This document shows, in pieces, positions 45,392-53,187 of a DNA stretch of 64,000 nucleotides. The first letter of the stretch is position 1. Each line of letters opens with the position of its first letter. The notes beneath the pieces were generated by a model. That model was not told the DNA's origin. It did no database searches and saw only the letters and a program-made list of their open reading frames with translations. Both the position numbers and the translations under genes were made by a program. This DNA is from Sulfuritalea sp. (GTDB taxonomy: Bacteria > Pseudomonadota > Gammaproteobacteria > Burkholderiales > Rhodocyclaceae). Location of the stretch: positions 558,001 through 622,000 of the forward strand of contig JALNYT010000001.1 of NCBI GenBank assembly GCA_023229685.1. Reading direction: 5' to 3'.

Positions 45392-46461
45392 GGTTTCCAC
45401 TGCCCCAGCTCTCCTGCTTGGACGACGCCACGCTCGGACACGATGCCGCTGATCAGTGCCGCCGGCGTCACATCGAAGGCCGGATTGGCGACCGGCGTGT
45501 CACTGACACCCAGTTCGTCCGCTGCACGCTCCTCGATCGGTATTTCGGCGCCGGAGGGGCACGAGAAGTCGATGGTGGACAAAGGCGCGGCGACATAGAA
45601 CGGCACGCCATGGGCGCGCGCGGCAAGCGCCTTGAGATAGGTGCCGACCTTGTTCGCCGTGTCGCCGTTGCCGGCAATGCGATCGGCGCCGACGATCACC
45701 AGATCGACCTTGCCCTGCATCATCAGCAGGCCGGCGGCATTGTCGGCGATCAGGGTATGCGGCACGCCAGCCTCGGCGAGTTCCCAGGCGGTGAGCAGTC
45801 CCTGGTTGCGCGGCCGCGTTTCGGACACCCAGACATGCACGGGCAGGCCGGCAGCATGCGCGGCATAGACCGGCGCCAGGGCCGTGCCGTTGTCGACGGT
45901 TGCCAGACGGCCGGCATTGCAGTGGGTCATGACATTGACGATTGCAGGCGCAGCCTGCCTGATTTTGTCGCCCCCTTTCGCGGAAAGGGCGTTGGGGGGA
46001 TTGCCCTTCTCTTTGCCGAAGGCAGCATGGATTGCCGCTATTAGCGGCAATCCATGCTGCCCTATCGCGGCATTGGCGGCTCCATCCTCCGTCGCAATGG
46101 CACGGGCCTCGTTCCAGGCCTTGTCGCGCCGTGTCGCCGGCGCCGACTCTTGCAGCACGCGGCGCATGCGCGCCAGCGCCCAGTGCAGATTGACCGCCGT
46201 GGGCCGCGTCGCAGCCAGCGTTTCGATCACCTGGTGCAGACGTGCATCGCCGGCATCGTCCGCCAGGCCGAGCGCCACGCCATAGGCGGCGGTAGCGCCG
46301 ATCAGCGGCGCGCCGCGCACCTGCATTACGCGGATGGCATGGGCGGCATCTTCGAGTGTAGCCAGTCGCAGCATGACAGCTTCACGCGGCAAGCGAGTCT
46401 GGTCGAGGATGAGGATCGCCGCATGATCCTCGGTAAGCGTCGGGTACCGCTTCTGGCTCAA
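45388..46461 (-). CDS. mtnA: S-methyl-5-thioribose-1-phosphate isomerase MtnA, with an in-frame insertion
   Basis: Isomerises 5-(methylthio)ribose-1-phosphate to the ribulose form. Catalytic Cys (MTHCNAG) and Asp (GADRIAGNGD) are both present, as is the RGAPLIG loop. About 35 residues stand between AIGQHGLPLI and NVMTHCNAG, where relatives have a short loop. They are encoded by the palindromic insertion at 45937-46042. The insertion sits just before the strand bearing the catalytic Cys yet preserves the frame, so the enzyme may remain active. Total 357 residues. Confidence 0.9.
   Translation of the reverse strand: MSQKRYPTLTEDHAAILILDQTRLPREAVMLRLATLEDAAHAIRVMQVRGAPLIGATAAYGVALGLADDAGDARLHQVIETLAATRPTAVNLHWALARMRRVLQESAPATRRDKAWNEARAIATEDGAANAAIGQHGLPLIAAIHAAFGKEKGNPPNALSAKGGDKIRQAAPAIVNVMTHCNAGRLATVDNGTALAPVYAAHAAGLPVHVWVSETRPRNQGLLTAWELAEAGVPHTLIADNAAGLLMMQGKVDLVIVGADRIAGNGDTANKVGTYLKALAARAHGVPFYVAAPLSTIDFSCPSGAEIPIEERAADELGVSDTPVANPAFDVTPAALISGIVSERGVVQAGELGQWKP
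45937..46042 (-). repeat. In-frame palindromic insertion inside mtnA
   Basis: About 105 nt, a multiple of three. At its upstream edge lies a perfect hairpin with 19-bp arms (46021-46039 and 46043-46061). The higher-coordinate arm is native mtnA coding sequence and the other is its inverted copy. The middle (45954-46003) has a GC-rich core with CCCTTTC-GCG-GAAAGGG. Boundaries are inferred from family alignment from memory and are good to a few bases. Confidence 0.7.
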
Positions 46462-46462
46462 A

Positions 46463-49195
46463 TCAACTCAACTTGCCGTGGCAGTGCTTGTACTTCTTGC
46501 CGCTGCCACAAGGACAGGGATCGTTGCGGCCGACCTTGGGTGTGTGCCGCTCTATGGGCTGCGCCGGCTTGGGGGCGGCTGCGGCGGCACCGAGCGCCTC
46601 GTCATAGTCGGCATGGTGATACTGCACATTCTCCAACTGCGGCGGAGCTTCCACTACTTCTTCGATCTGCTCCTCGCTGTGCACTTCAACCGTCAGCAGC
46701 AGCTTGGAGACTTCGCTGCGCACCGTCTGCAGCAAGCCCTCGAAGAGTTCGAAGGCCTCGCGCTTGTATTCCTGCTTCGGGTTCTTCTGCGCGTAGCCGC
46801 GCAAATGGATGCCCTGGCGCAGGTGATCGAGTGCCGAGAGATGTTCCCGCCAGTGGGTATCGAGGCTTTGCAGCATGACGTTGCGCTCGAACCCGGCCCA
46901 GGCGGCAGGATCGACCTGGCTGGTCTTTTCGGCGTAGGCGGCATCGCCGGCATCGAGCAGGCGCCGCAGGATGTCGTCGTCCCCGAGTTGCGGCTCGGAC
47001 TTGATCCATTCGCCGACCGGCAGCTTGAGGTGAAGCTCGGCCGCCAGCGCGGTTTCCAGACCGCTGACATCCCACTGCTCCTCGACGCTTTCGGCCGGAA
47101 TATAGAGGCGGAAGGTGTCGTGGATCTGCCCTTGGCGCATGGCCGTGATGGTCTCGCCAATGTCGTCGCTGTCGAGCAGTTCGTTGCGCTGCTGATAGAT
47201 CACCTTGCGCTGGTCGTTGGACACATCGTCGTATTCGAGCAGTTGCTTGCGGATGTCGAAGTTGCGCTGTTCGACCTTGCGCTGCGCCGATTCGAGCGAA
47301 CGGCTGACCAGCGGATGCTCGATGGCCTCGCCCTCGGGCATCTTGAGGCGCACCATGATGGTGTTGAGCCGCTCGCCGGCGAATATCTTGAGCAGTTGGT
47401 CATCCAGCGCCAGATAGAAGCGCGATGAGCCCGGATCGCCCTGGCGACCGGAACGGCCGCGCAGCTGATTGTCGATGCGGCGCGACTCGTGGCGTTCGGA
47501 ACCGATGATGTGCAGTCCGCCGGCGGCCAGCACCTGGTCGTGCACCTTCTGCCATTCCGCCTTGAGCTCGGCGGTGCGCTTTGCCTTCTCCTCCGCGGAC
47601 AGCGATTCATCGTCGCGGATGGCGTTGGTCGGCTTTTCGATGTTGCCGCCGAGCACGATGTCGGTGCCGCGGCCGGCCATGTTGGTGGCGATGGTGATCA
47701 TGCCGGGGCGGCCGGCCTCCGCCACGATCTCGGCTTCGCGCGCGTGCTGCTTGGCGTTGAGCACCTGATGCGGCAACTTCTCCTTGTTCAGCAGTTCGGA
47801 GAGCAACTCGGAATTCTCGATCGACGTGGTGCCCGCCAGCACCGGCTGGCCGCGCTGGTGGCAAGCGCGGATGTCGGCGATGATCGCCGCATATTTCTCC
47901 GGCGCGGTGCGGTAGATCTGGTCGTTCTCATCCTTGCGGATCATCGGCCGGTTGGTCGGGATCACCACCGTTTCGAGGTTGTAGATCTGGTGGAACTCGT
48001 AGGCTTCGGTATCCGCCGTGCCGGTCATGCCGGCGAGCTTGCCGTACATGCGGAAGTAGTTCTGGAAGGTAATCGACGCCAGGGTCTGGTTCTCGGCCTG
48101 GATCGACACGCCCTCCTTGGCTTCGACCGCCTGGTGCAGGCCATCCGACCAGCGCCGTCCAGCCATCAGGCGGCCGGTGAACTCGTCGACAATGATGACT
48201 TCGCCATCCTGCACCACGTACTGCTGGTCGCGGTGGTACAGGGTGTTTGCGCGCAACGCGGCATAAAGATGGTGGATCAGCAGGATGTTGGCCGGCTCGT
48301 ACAGACTGCTGCCCTCGGCCAGCATGCCCAGGCGGGCCAGAATCTCCTCGGCCTTTTCGTGGCCGGCTTCGGTCAGCAATACCTGGTGCGACTTGAGATC
48401 GACCGTGTAATCACCGGTATCAACGTCACCCTCGCCCTTCGCCGCTTCGCCGGCAGTCAGCAGGGGCGGCACGGCATTCATGCTCAGATACAGTTCGGTA
48501 TGGTCTTCGGCCTGGCCGGAAATAATCAGCGGCGTGCGCGCCTCGTCGATCAGGATCGAGTCCACTTCATCGACGATGGCGTAGCTCAGACCGCGCTGTA
48601 CGCGCTCATCGGCCGCATACACCATGTTGTCGCGCAGGTAGTCGAAACCGAATTCGTTGTTGGTGCCGTAGGTGATGTCGGCGGCGTAGGCTGCCTGTTT
48701 CTCATCGTGCGCCATTTGCGAAAGATTAACGCCGACCGTGAGGCCGAGAAAACGGTAGATGCGCCCCATCCACTCCGCATCGCGGCTGGCCAGGTAATCG
48801 TTGACTGTGATCAGATGCACGCCCTTGCCAGCAATCGCATTCAGATACACGGCGAGCGTCGCCGTCAGCGTCTTGCCTTCGCCGGTGCGCATTTCGGCGA
48901 TCTTGCCGTAGTGCAAAACCATGCCGCCCACCAGTTGCATGTCGAAATGGCGCAGGCCGAGCACCCGGCGACTGGCCTCACGCACCACGGCGAAGGTTTC
49001 TGGCAACAAGGCATCGAGCGACTCGCCCTGGGCATGGCGGCTGCGGAACTCGTCCGTCTTGGCGCGCAAAGCCTCGTCGGAAAGCTGCGAAATGGCAGCC
49101 TCGAGCGCGTTGATGCGAACCACAGTCTGGGAATACTGCTTGATCAGCCGCTCATTGCGGCTGCCAAAAATTTTCTTGAGAAAGCCGGTTATCAT
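46463..49195 (-). CDS. secA: Preprotein translocase ATPase SecA
   Basis: Motor of the Sec pathway, 910 residues. Walker A is MRTGEGKTLTA, DEAD-like VDEVDSILIDEARTPLIISG, followed by the helical scaffold. The C-terminal SecB/lipid-binding zinc motif CPCGSGKKYKHCHGK is complete. The ATG at 49195 gives the usual MITGFLKKIFGSRNERL start, though it lacks any ribosome site and is preceded by six A. The gene follows a separately promoted leader with two hairpins. Confidence 0.97.
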   Translation of the reverse strand: MITGFLKKIFGSRNERLIKQYSQTVVRINALEAAISQLSDEALRAKTDEFRSRHAQGESLDALLPETFAVVREASRRVLGLRHFDMQLVGGMVLHYGKIAEMRTGEGKTLTATLAVYLNAIAGKGVHLITVNDYLASRDAEWMGRIYRFLGLTVGVNLSQMAHDEKQAAYAADITYGTNNEFGFDYLRDNMVYAADERVQRGLSYAIVDEVDSILIDEARTPLIISGQAEDHTELYLSMNAVPPLLTAGEAAKGEGDVDTGDYTVDLKSHQVLLTEAGHEKAEEILARLGMLAEGSSLYEPANILLIHHLYAALRANTLYHRDQQYVVQDGEVIIVDEFTGRLMAGRRWSDGLHQAVEAKEGVSIQAENQTLASITFQNYFRMYGKLAGMTGTADTEAYEFHQIYNLETVVIPTNRPMIRKDENDQIYRTAPEKYAAIIADIRACHQRGQPVLAGTTSIENSELLSELLNKEKLPHQVLNAKQHAREAEIVAEAGRPGMITIATNMAGRGTDIVLGGNIEKPTNAIRDDESLSAEEKAKRTAELKAEWQKVHDQVLAAGGLHIIGSERHESRRIDNQLRGRSGRQGDPGSSRFYLALDDQLLKIFAGERLNTIMVRLKMPEGEAIEHPLVSRSLESAQRKVEQRNFDIRKQLLEYDDVSNDQRKVIYQQRNELLDSDDIGETITAMRQGQIHDTFRLYIPAESVEEQWDVSGLETALAAELHLKLPVGEWIKSEPQLGDDDILRRLLDAGDAAYAEKTSQVDPAAWAGFERNVMLQSLDTHWREHLSALDHLRQGIHLRGYAQKNPKQEYKREAFELFEGLLQTVRSEVSKLLLTVEVHSEEQIEEVVEAPPQLENVQYHHADYDEALGAAAAAPKPAQPIERHTPKVGRNDPCPCGSGKKYKHCHGKLS

Positions 49196-49214
49196 TTTTT
49201 TATCAATCAGAAAC

Positions 49215-49250
49215 TGGCTTCAGAGAAAGCCAATGCCCGCGAGCGCGGGC
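49215..49250 (-). promoter_or_regulatory. Two hairpins in the secA leader
   Basis: Reading toward secA: GCCCGC-GCTC-GCGGGC (49250-49235) and TGGCTT-TCTCTG-AAGCCA (49232-49215), 20 bases before the secA ATG, which has no Shine-Dalgarno. They could stabilise the message or control access to the start; no secM-like reading frame was identified. Confidence 0.4.
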
Positions 49251-49321
49251 GTTATGCGGGAATTAAAACCGGTGATCATGGGGTGCGCGGCCGCATATTG
49301 GGCGGGAAAAGCAAAGCGGCA

Positions 49322-49330
49322 ATTTTAGCA
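49322..49330 (-). promoter_or_regulatory. Extended -10 promoter of secA
   Basis: On the minus strand TGC-TAAAAT, with start point near 49315 and a leader of about 120 nt. No clear -35. The motif resembles those before kdsD and the diguanylate cyclase gene. Confidence 0.45.
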
Positions 49331-49366
49331 CGCGGAGAGGACGGCCCTCCCCAAACACTCGGTGGC

Positions 49367-50314
49367 TCAGTTGTGCTGCGCGACGGGCCGCTGGGTCGCC
49401 TGCGCCATGCGCAGGAAGCGATCCGGGTTCTGCGCCAGACCGTGGATGCGTACTTCAAAATGCAGGTGCGGTCCGGTGGAACGTCCGGTAGAACCCACTT
49501 CGGCGATTTTCTGACCGCGTTTGACCAACTGCCCCACCTTGACCAGAATCCTTGAGGTATGGGCGTAGCGCGTGGTCAAGTCCTTACCGTGGTCAATTTC
49601 CACCAAATTTCCGTAGTCAGGATGGCGCTCGGCGCTGATCACCACTCCGGCTGCCGCAGCATGAATCGCGGTACCCGGAGTCGCCACGAAATCCACACCC
49701 TCGTGCAGCGCCCGTTCACCGGTGAAGGGATCGACACGCCAGCCATAGCTTGAAGCATTCCATTGCGCTTCAACCGGCAGGCTGGTGGGCAGCAGGCTCT
49801 TCCTGATCCGGTCCTCGAGCATCCGGGACTCAATCATCGAAATCGCGTCGGATTTCGCTTCGACCTGATGCGCCAGGGCGTCAACCGCGCGTTGCAGTTC
49901 AGTGGGAGACATCGCTTCAGGTAGCACCAGCGGTCCGCCGCGACCGTCGGATTTCGACTCGAAGGCCTTGAGTTCCTGAGGCTTGACGCCGGCCATGCCG
50001 GCGAGCCGCTCGCCGATGGTGTCGAGCCGCATCAGTTGCGCCTGCATCTCGCCCAGCTTGACCGCCATGGCATTGAGGTTTTCGCGTACAAAGTCCTTGG
50101 AGCGCTGGGTTTCCTCGGCATTCATCGCGCGCAGCAGATCCTGGAGGAAGGGCAGGCGGATTTCCGCGGCATGACGGACGGTGACATAGGAAAACAGCGA
50201 AGACAACACAAGGACCGAGCTAAACAGGGCTCCCGCAAAGAGAATCGCATGGCGCCAGGTCAGCGTAATGCTTCTTGCGGTTGCCAGCCGGTCAGAGACG
50301 AGAATAATATGCAT
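49367..50314 (-). CDS. M23-family peptidoglycan metallopeptidase
   Basis: Membrane-anchored, 315 residues. One N-terminal span (about 25-45), a coiled-coil region (about 60-190), and a LytM/M23 domain with zinc ligands in HEGVDF and HLHFEVR. The coiled coil recalls EnvC-like activators but the catalytic histidines are intact, so it should cut peptidoglycan cross-bridges itself. ATG 50314 follows a strong GAAGGGAGGGAAGGG stretch. It is divergent from dciA with 28 bases between starts. Confidence 0.88.
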   Translation of the reverse strand: MHIILVSDRLATARSITLTWRHAILFAGALFSSVLVLSSLFSYVTVRHAAEIRLPFLQDLLRAMNAEETQRSKDFVRENLNAMAVKLGEMQAQLMRLDTIGERLAGMAGVKPQELKAFESKSDGRGGPLVLPEAMSPTELQRAVDALAHQVEAKSDAISMIESRMLEDRIRKSLLPTSLPVEAQWNASSYGWRVDPFTGERALHEGVDFVATPGTAIHAAAAGVVISAERHPDYGNLVEIDHGKDLTTRYAHTSRILVKVGQLVKRGQKIAEVGSTGRSTGPHLHFEVRIHGLAQNPDRFLRMAQATQRPVAQHN

Positions 50315-50342
50315 CCCTTCCCTCCCTTCAGGTTCGTTTTTG

Positions 50343-50780
50343 ATGACATCGCGCAGTCTCCAGGAACACCTTGCCTCTGGTGACAGCATGGCGCGGCTTG
50401 CGGCCCACGCCCAACGTCTACTCCAATTCCAGCGTCTTCTCGAAGCTGCACTGCCGGAGGCGCTGAGGCCTCATGCCAGGGTAGCCAACTTCCGTCTGGG
50501 TAAACTTTTTATCCACGCCGCCAATGGCGCGGTCGCCGCGAAGATCCGTCAATTCGGACCTCGTCTCGCCAGCGATTTATCAAACAAGGAGGTGAAGGTT
50601 ACTCAAATCGAGGTTCGAGTGCAAGCCCGAAACCCTTCCCCGCCGCAACCTCCACACGAAAGGCCCACTCCGCCTGGGTCTAAACAAAAGCAAGGACTCA
50701 CTGAGCTGGCGCAGCGTCTGCCTGAGGAATCCCCCCTCAAGACTGCACTGGAGCGCCTGCTCCGCAGCGTCAAAGAATGA
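50343..50780 (+). CDS. dciA: DciA-like helicase loader (DUF721)
   Basis: A 145-residue protein with the DUF721 fold in the N-terminal 90 residues (MARLAAHAQRLLQFQRLLE, NFRLGKLFIHAANGAVAAKIRQ), then a Pro-rich tail. DciA loads the DnaB replicative helicase in bacteria without DnaC. Start 50343 (MTSRSLQEHL) gives the family N-terminus; 25 upstream in-frame codons are antisense of the M23 gene. Its last codons overlap the end of a converging small membrane gene. Confidence 0.82.
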   Translation: MTSRSLQEHLASGDSMARLAAHAQRLLQFQRLLEAALPEALRPHARVANFRLGKLFIHAANGAVAAKIRQFGPRLASDLSNKEVKVTQIEVRVQARNPSPPQPPHERPTPPGSKQKQGLTELAQRLPEESPLKTALERLLRSVKE

Positions 50781-50952
50781 TCAGACGCTCGGCGGCCATC
50801 AGCACCAGAACAATCAGCGAGAAGATCAGTGCACCCTTGGCGACACGGCCTGAGAGGACAAGATAGCGCCGGTCACGGGTGAACAGCCAGGCAACGATCC
50901 CGCTGCCAATGGTGATCGCCGTGAGTATGCCGACGATCCTGAGCAACAGCAT
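50770..50952 (-). CDS. Small membrane protein downstream of lpxC
   Basis: 60 residues with two hydrophobic helices (about 3-25 and 38-58) separated by a basic FTRDRRYLVLSGR loop. It begins 3 bases after the lpxC stop, so it is probably the last gene of the dcw-lpxC run. Function unknown. Its end overlaps that of dciA by about 11 bases on the other strand. Confidence 0.65.
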   Translation of the reverse strand: MLLLRIVGILTAITIGSGIVAWLFTRDRRYLVLSGRVAKGALIFSLIVLVLMAAERLIIL

Positions 50953-50955
50953 GTT

Positions 50956-51870
50956 CTAAGCCAGTTTGGGATACAGCCGGGCGATGGTCCCCGGCGCTTC
51001 CTCGGCGCGCCGAAAACTGACCAGTTCCCAGGCGGAGGCATCGGCCAGCAACTTGCGCAGCAACAGATTGTTCAGCGCGTGGCCCGACTTGTGGGCCGAA
51101 AATGCCCCCAACAGGGGATGGCCGGCAAGATAGAGATCGCCGATGGCATCGAGAATCTTGTGTTTGACGAATTCGTCCGCGTAACGCAGTCCGTCGCTGT
51201 TCAGAATCCGGTACTCGTCCATCACGATGGCGTTTTCCAGGCTGCCACCCAGTGCCAGTCCCTGGTCGCGCAAAGTTTCGACATCCTGCATGAAACCGAA
51301 GGTCCGGGCACGGGCCACTTCTCGCAAATAGGATTGATCGGCAAAATCAATGTGGGCACGCGAGGTGGCGCGGTCTACGGCCGGGTGGTTGAAGACTATG
51401 GAAAAGTCGAGGCTGAAGCCGTCGTAGGGCGACAGCTTGGCCCATTTGTCGCCATCCTTCACCTCCACGGTTTTTGTCACGCGGAGGAAGTTCTTCGCGG
51501 CGTTTTGTTCCTCGATTCCGGCCGATTGCAGCAAAAATACGAAAGGTGCGGCCGATCCGTCCATGATCGGCAACTCGGCGGCATCGACATCCACATAGAT
51601 GTTGTCGATCCCGAGTCCGGCCAGCGCCGACATCAGGTGCTCGACCGTAGCCACCTTGATTCCATCCTTTTCCAGACAGGACGCCAACCGGGTATCGCCG
51701 ACGCCGAATGGGTCTGCCTTGAGGTCGACCGGCGGCGTCAGATCGACACGACGGAACACCACACCGGTATTCGGCTGCGCGGGACGCAGCATGAGCGACA
51801 CCTTGACGCCGGAGTGGAGACCCACGCCGGTGGCCTTGACGACGGATTTGAGGGTGCGCTGACGAAGCAT
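50956..51870 (-). CDS. lpxC: UDP-3-O-acyl-N-acetylglucosamine deacetylase LpxC
   Basis: Zinc enzyme of the committed step of lipid A synthesis, 304 residues. Zinc ligands are His78 in VEHLMSALAG and the HKILDAIGDL pair, with AHKSGHALNN providing the catalytic histidine. Conventional length. It has its own -10 element just downstream of a hairpin after ftsZ, so its expression is not wholly tied to ftsZ. Confidence 0.96.
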   Translation of the reverse strand: MLRQRTLKSVVKATGVGLHSGVKVSLMLRPAQPNTGVVFRRVDLTPPVDLKADPFGVGDTRLASCLEKDGIKVATVEHLMSALAGLGIDNIYVDVDAAELPIMDGSAAPFVFLLQSAGIEEQNAAKNFLRVTKTVEVKDGDKWAKLSPYDGFSLDFSIVFNHPAVDRATSRAHIDFADQSYLREVARARTFGFMQDVETLRDQGLALGGSLENAIVMDEYRILNSDGLRYADEFVKHKILDAIGDLYLAGHPLLGAFSAHKSGHALNNLLLRKLLADASAWELVSFRRAEEAPGTIARLYPKLA

Positions 51871-51906
51871 CGGGTTGCGATGTAAATGGAATGATGCGGG
51901 GCAACA

Positions 51907-51915
51907 ATTCTACCA
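51907..51915 (-). promoter_or_regulatory. Extended -10 promoter of lpxC
   Basis: TGG-TAGAAT on the minus strand, start point near 51900, about 30 nt before the lpxC ATG. It lies directly after the ftsZ-lpxC hairpin. Confidence 0.5.
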
Positions 51916-51922
51916 CGCAAGC

Positions 51923-51956
51923 CCGGTCCGGCGGGAGGAGGCGCCCGCCGGACCGG
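51923..51956 (-). terminator. GC-rich hairpin between ftsZ and lpxC
   Basis: Perfect 13-bp stem with an 8-base loop; the arm reads CCGGTCCGGCGGG. There is no T run, so it would be a partial terminator or RNA-stability hairpin rather than a classical terminator. Confidence 0.5.
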
Positions 51957-51972
51957 TTCTGCGGCCGACCCT

Positions 51973-53160
51973 TCAGTCGGACTGGCGGCGCAGGAAGGCG
52001 GGAATATCGTACTTGTCCACTCCGGAAGCCGCCATGGCGTCCGCCTGTGCGTTACGCGGCATGGAGCCACGCGCGCTACTGGTGACACTGGAAAGATCGA
52101 CCGAACCCATGCCGATTCCGGCATCGAAGACCTGCAGGTTGTCGGTTCCGGTGCGCAGACCCATGGTCTCGACCACGCGCATGCTCGGCTTGGCCGCCTC
52201 GCGTGTCGCGACGATGCCGAGGCCGGTGGCAACCACGGTAACGCGCAACTGGTCTTCCATGGATTCGTCGAACACGGCGCCGCAGATCACGGTCGCCTCG
52301 GGCGCCGTGTATTGACGGATGGTCTTCATCACCTCCTTGTATTCCTTGAGGCCTAGCGTGGAACTGGCGGTAATGTTCACCAGCACGCCGCGTGCGCCGG
52401 AAAGCTCGATGCCCTCCAGCAACGGACTGGCCACCGCCTCTTCGGCAGCGACCCGGGCGCGATCGACTCCGGCGGCGACGGCTGAGCCCATCATGGCCTT
52501 GCCCATTTCGCCCATCACGGTGCGCACGTCTTCGAAGTCGACGTTGACCAGACCCGGCACGTTGATGATTTCAGCGATGCCGCCCACCGCATTGCGCAGC
52601 ACGTTGTCAGCAGCCTGGAAGGCTTCCAGCATGCTGACCTCGTCGCCCAGCACCTCTTCGAGTTTCTCGTTGAGGATGATGATCAGCGAATCGACGTGAA
52701 GGGCGAGTTCGGCCACGCCTTCTTCGGCCAGGCGTTTGCGCTTGCCCTCGTATTCGAAGGGTTTGGTCACCACCGCGACGGTCAGGATGCCCAGTTCGCG
52801 CGCGACCTCGGCCACCACCGGACCGGCGCCGGTGCCGGTGCCACCACCCATGCCGGCGGTGATGAAGACCATGTGCGCACCGCGCAGCGCGTCGGCGATG
52901 CGTTCGCGGTCGGCCACAGCCAGCTCTCTGGCCTTTTCCGGCTTGCCGCCGGCGCCCAAGCCTGGGCCGAGCTGCAACTTGACGTGGGCAGTGCTTTTTT
53001 TCAGCGCCTGCGCATCGGTGTTGCAGCAAATGAATTCGACGCCGCCAACGCCCTCGCGGATCATGTGCTCGACCGCATTGCCGCCTGCGCCGCCGACGCC
53101 AACGACCTTGATGACCGTCGAGCCCGTCTCCGCTGTCACTACTTCCTCAAGTTCAAACAT
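51973..53160 (-). CDS. ftsZ: Cell-division GTPase FtsZ
   Basis: Tubulin-like ring protein, 395 residues. The GTP-binding GMGGGTGTGAGP and the catalytic NVDFEDVRTVM loop are present, and the C-terminal conserved peptide DKYDIPAFLRRQSD, which binds FtsA and ZipA, is intact. It follows ftsA by 27 bases. Confidence 0.97.
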   Translation of the reverse strand: MFELEEVVTAETGSTVIKVVGVGGAGGNAVEHMIREGVGGVEFICCNTDAQALKKSTAHVKLQLGPGLGAGGKPEKARELAVADRERIADALRGAHMVFITAGMGGGTGTGAGPVVAEVARELGILTVAVVTKPFEYEGKRKRLAEEGVAELALHVDSLIIILNEKLEEVLGDEVSMLEAFQAADNVLRNAVGGIAEIINVPGLVNVDFEDVRTVMGEMGKAMMGSAVAAGVDRARVAAEEAVASPLLEGIELSGARGVLVNITASSTLGLKEYKEVMKTIRQYTAPEATVICGAVFDESMEDQLRVTVVATGLGIVATREAAKPSMRVVETMGLRTGTDNLQVFDAGIGMGSVDLSSVTSSARGSMPRNAQADAMAASGVDKYDIPAFLRRQSD

Positions 53161-53187
53161 TTTCGCCTCCTCAAAAGACCTGCTGAA

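Noticed and set aside
47489..49555. A 688-codon open frame on the plus strand
   Set aside because: Antisense shadow of secA, whose own frame is full of conserved motifs.
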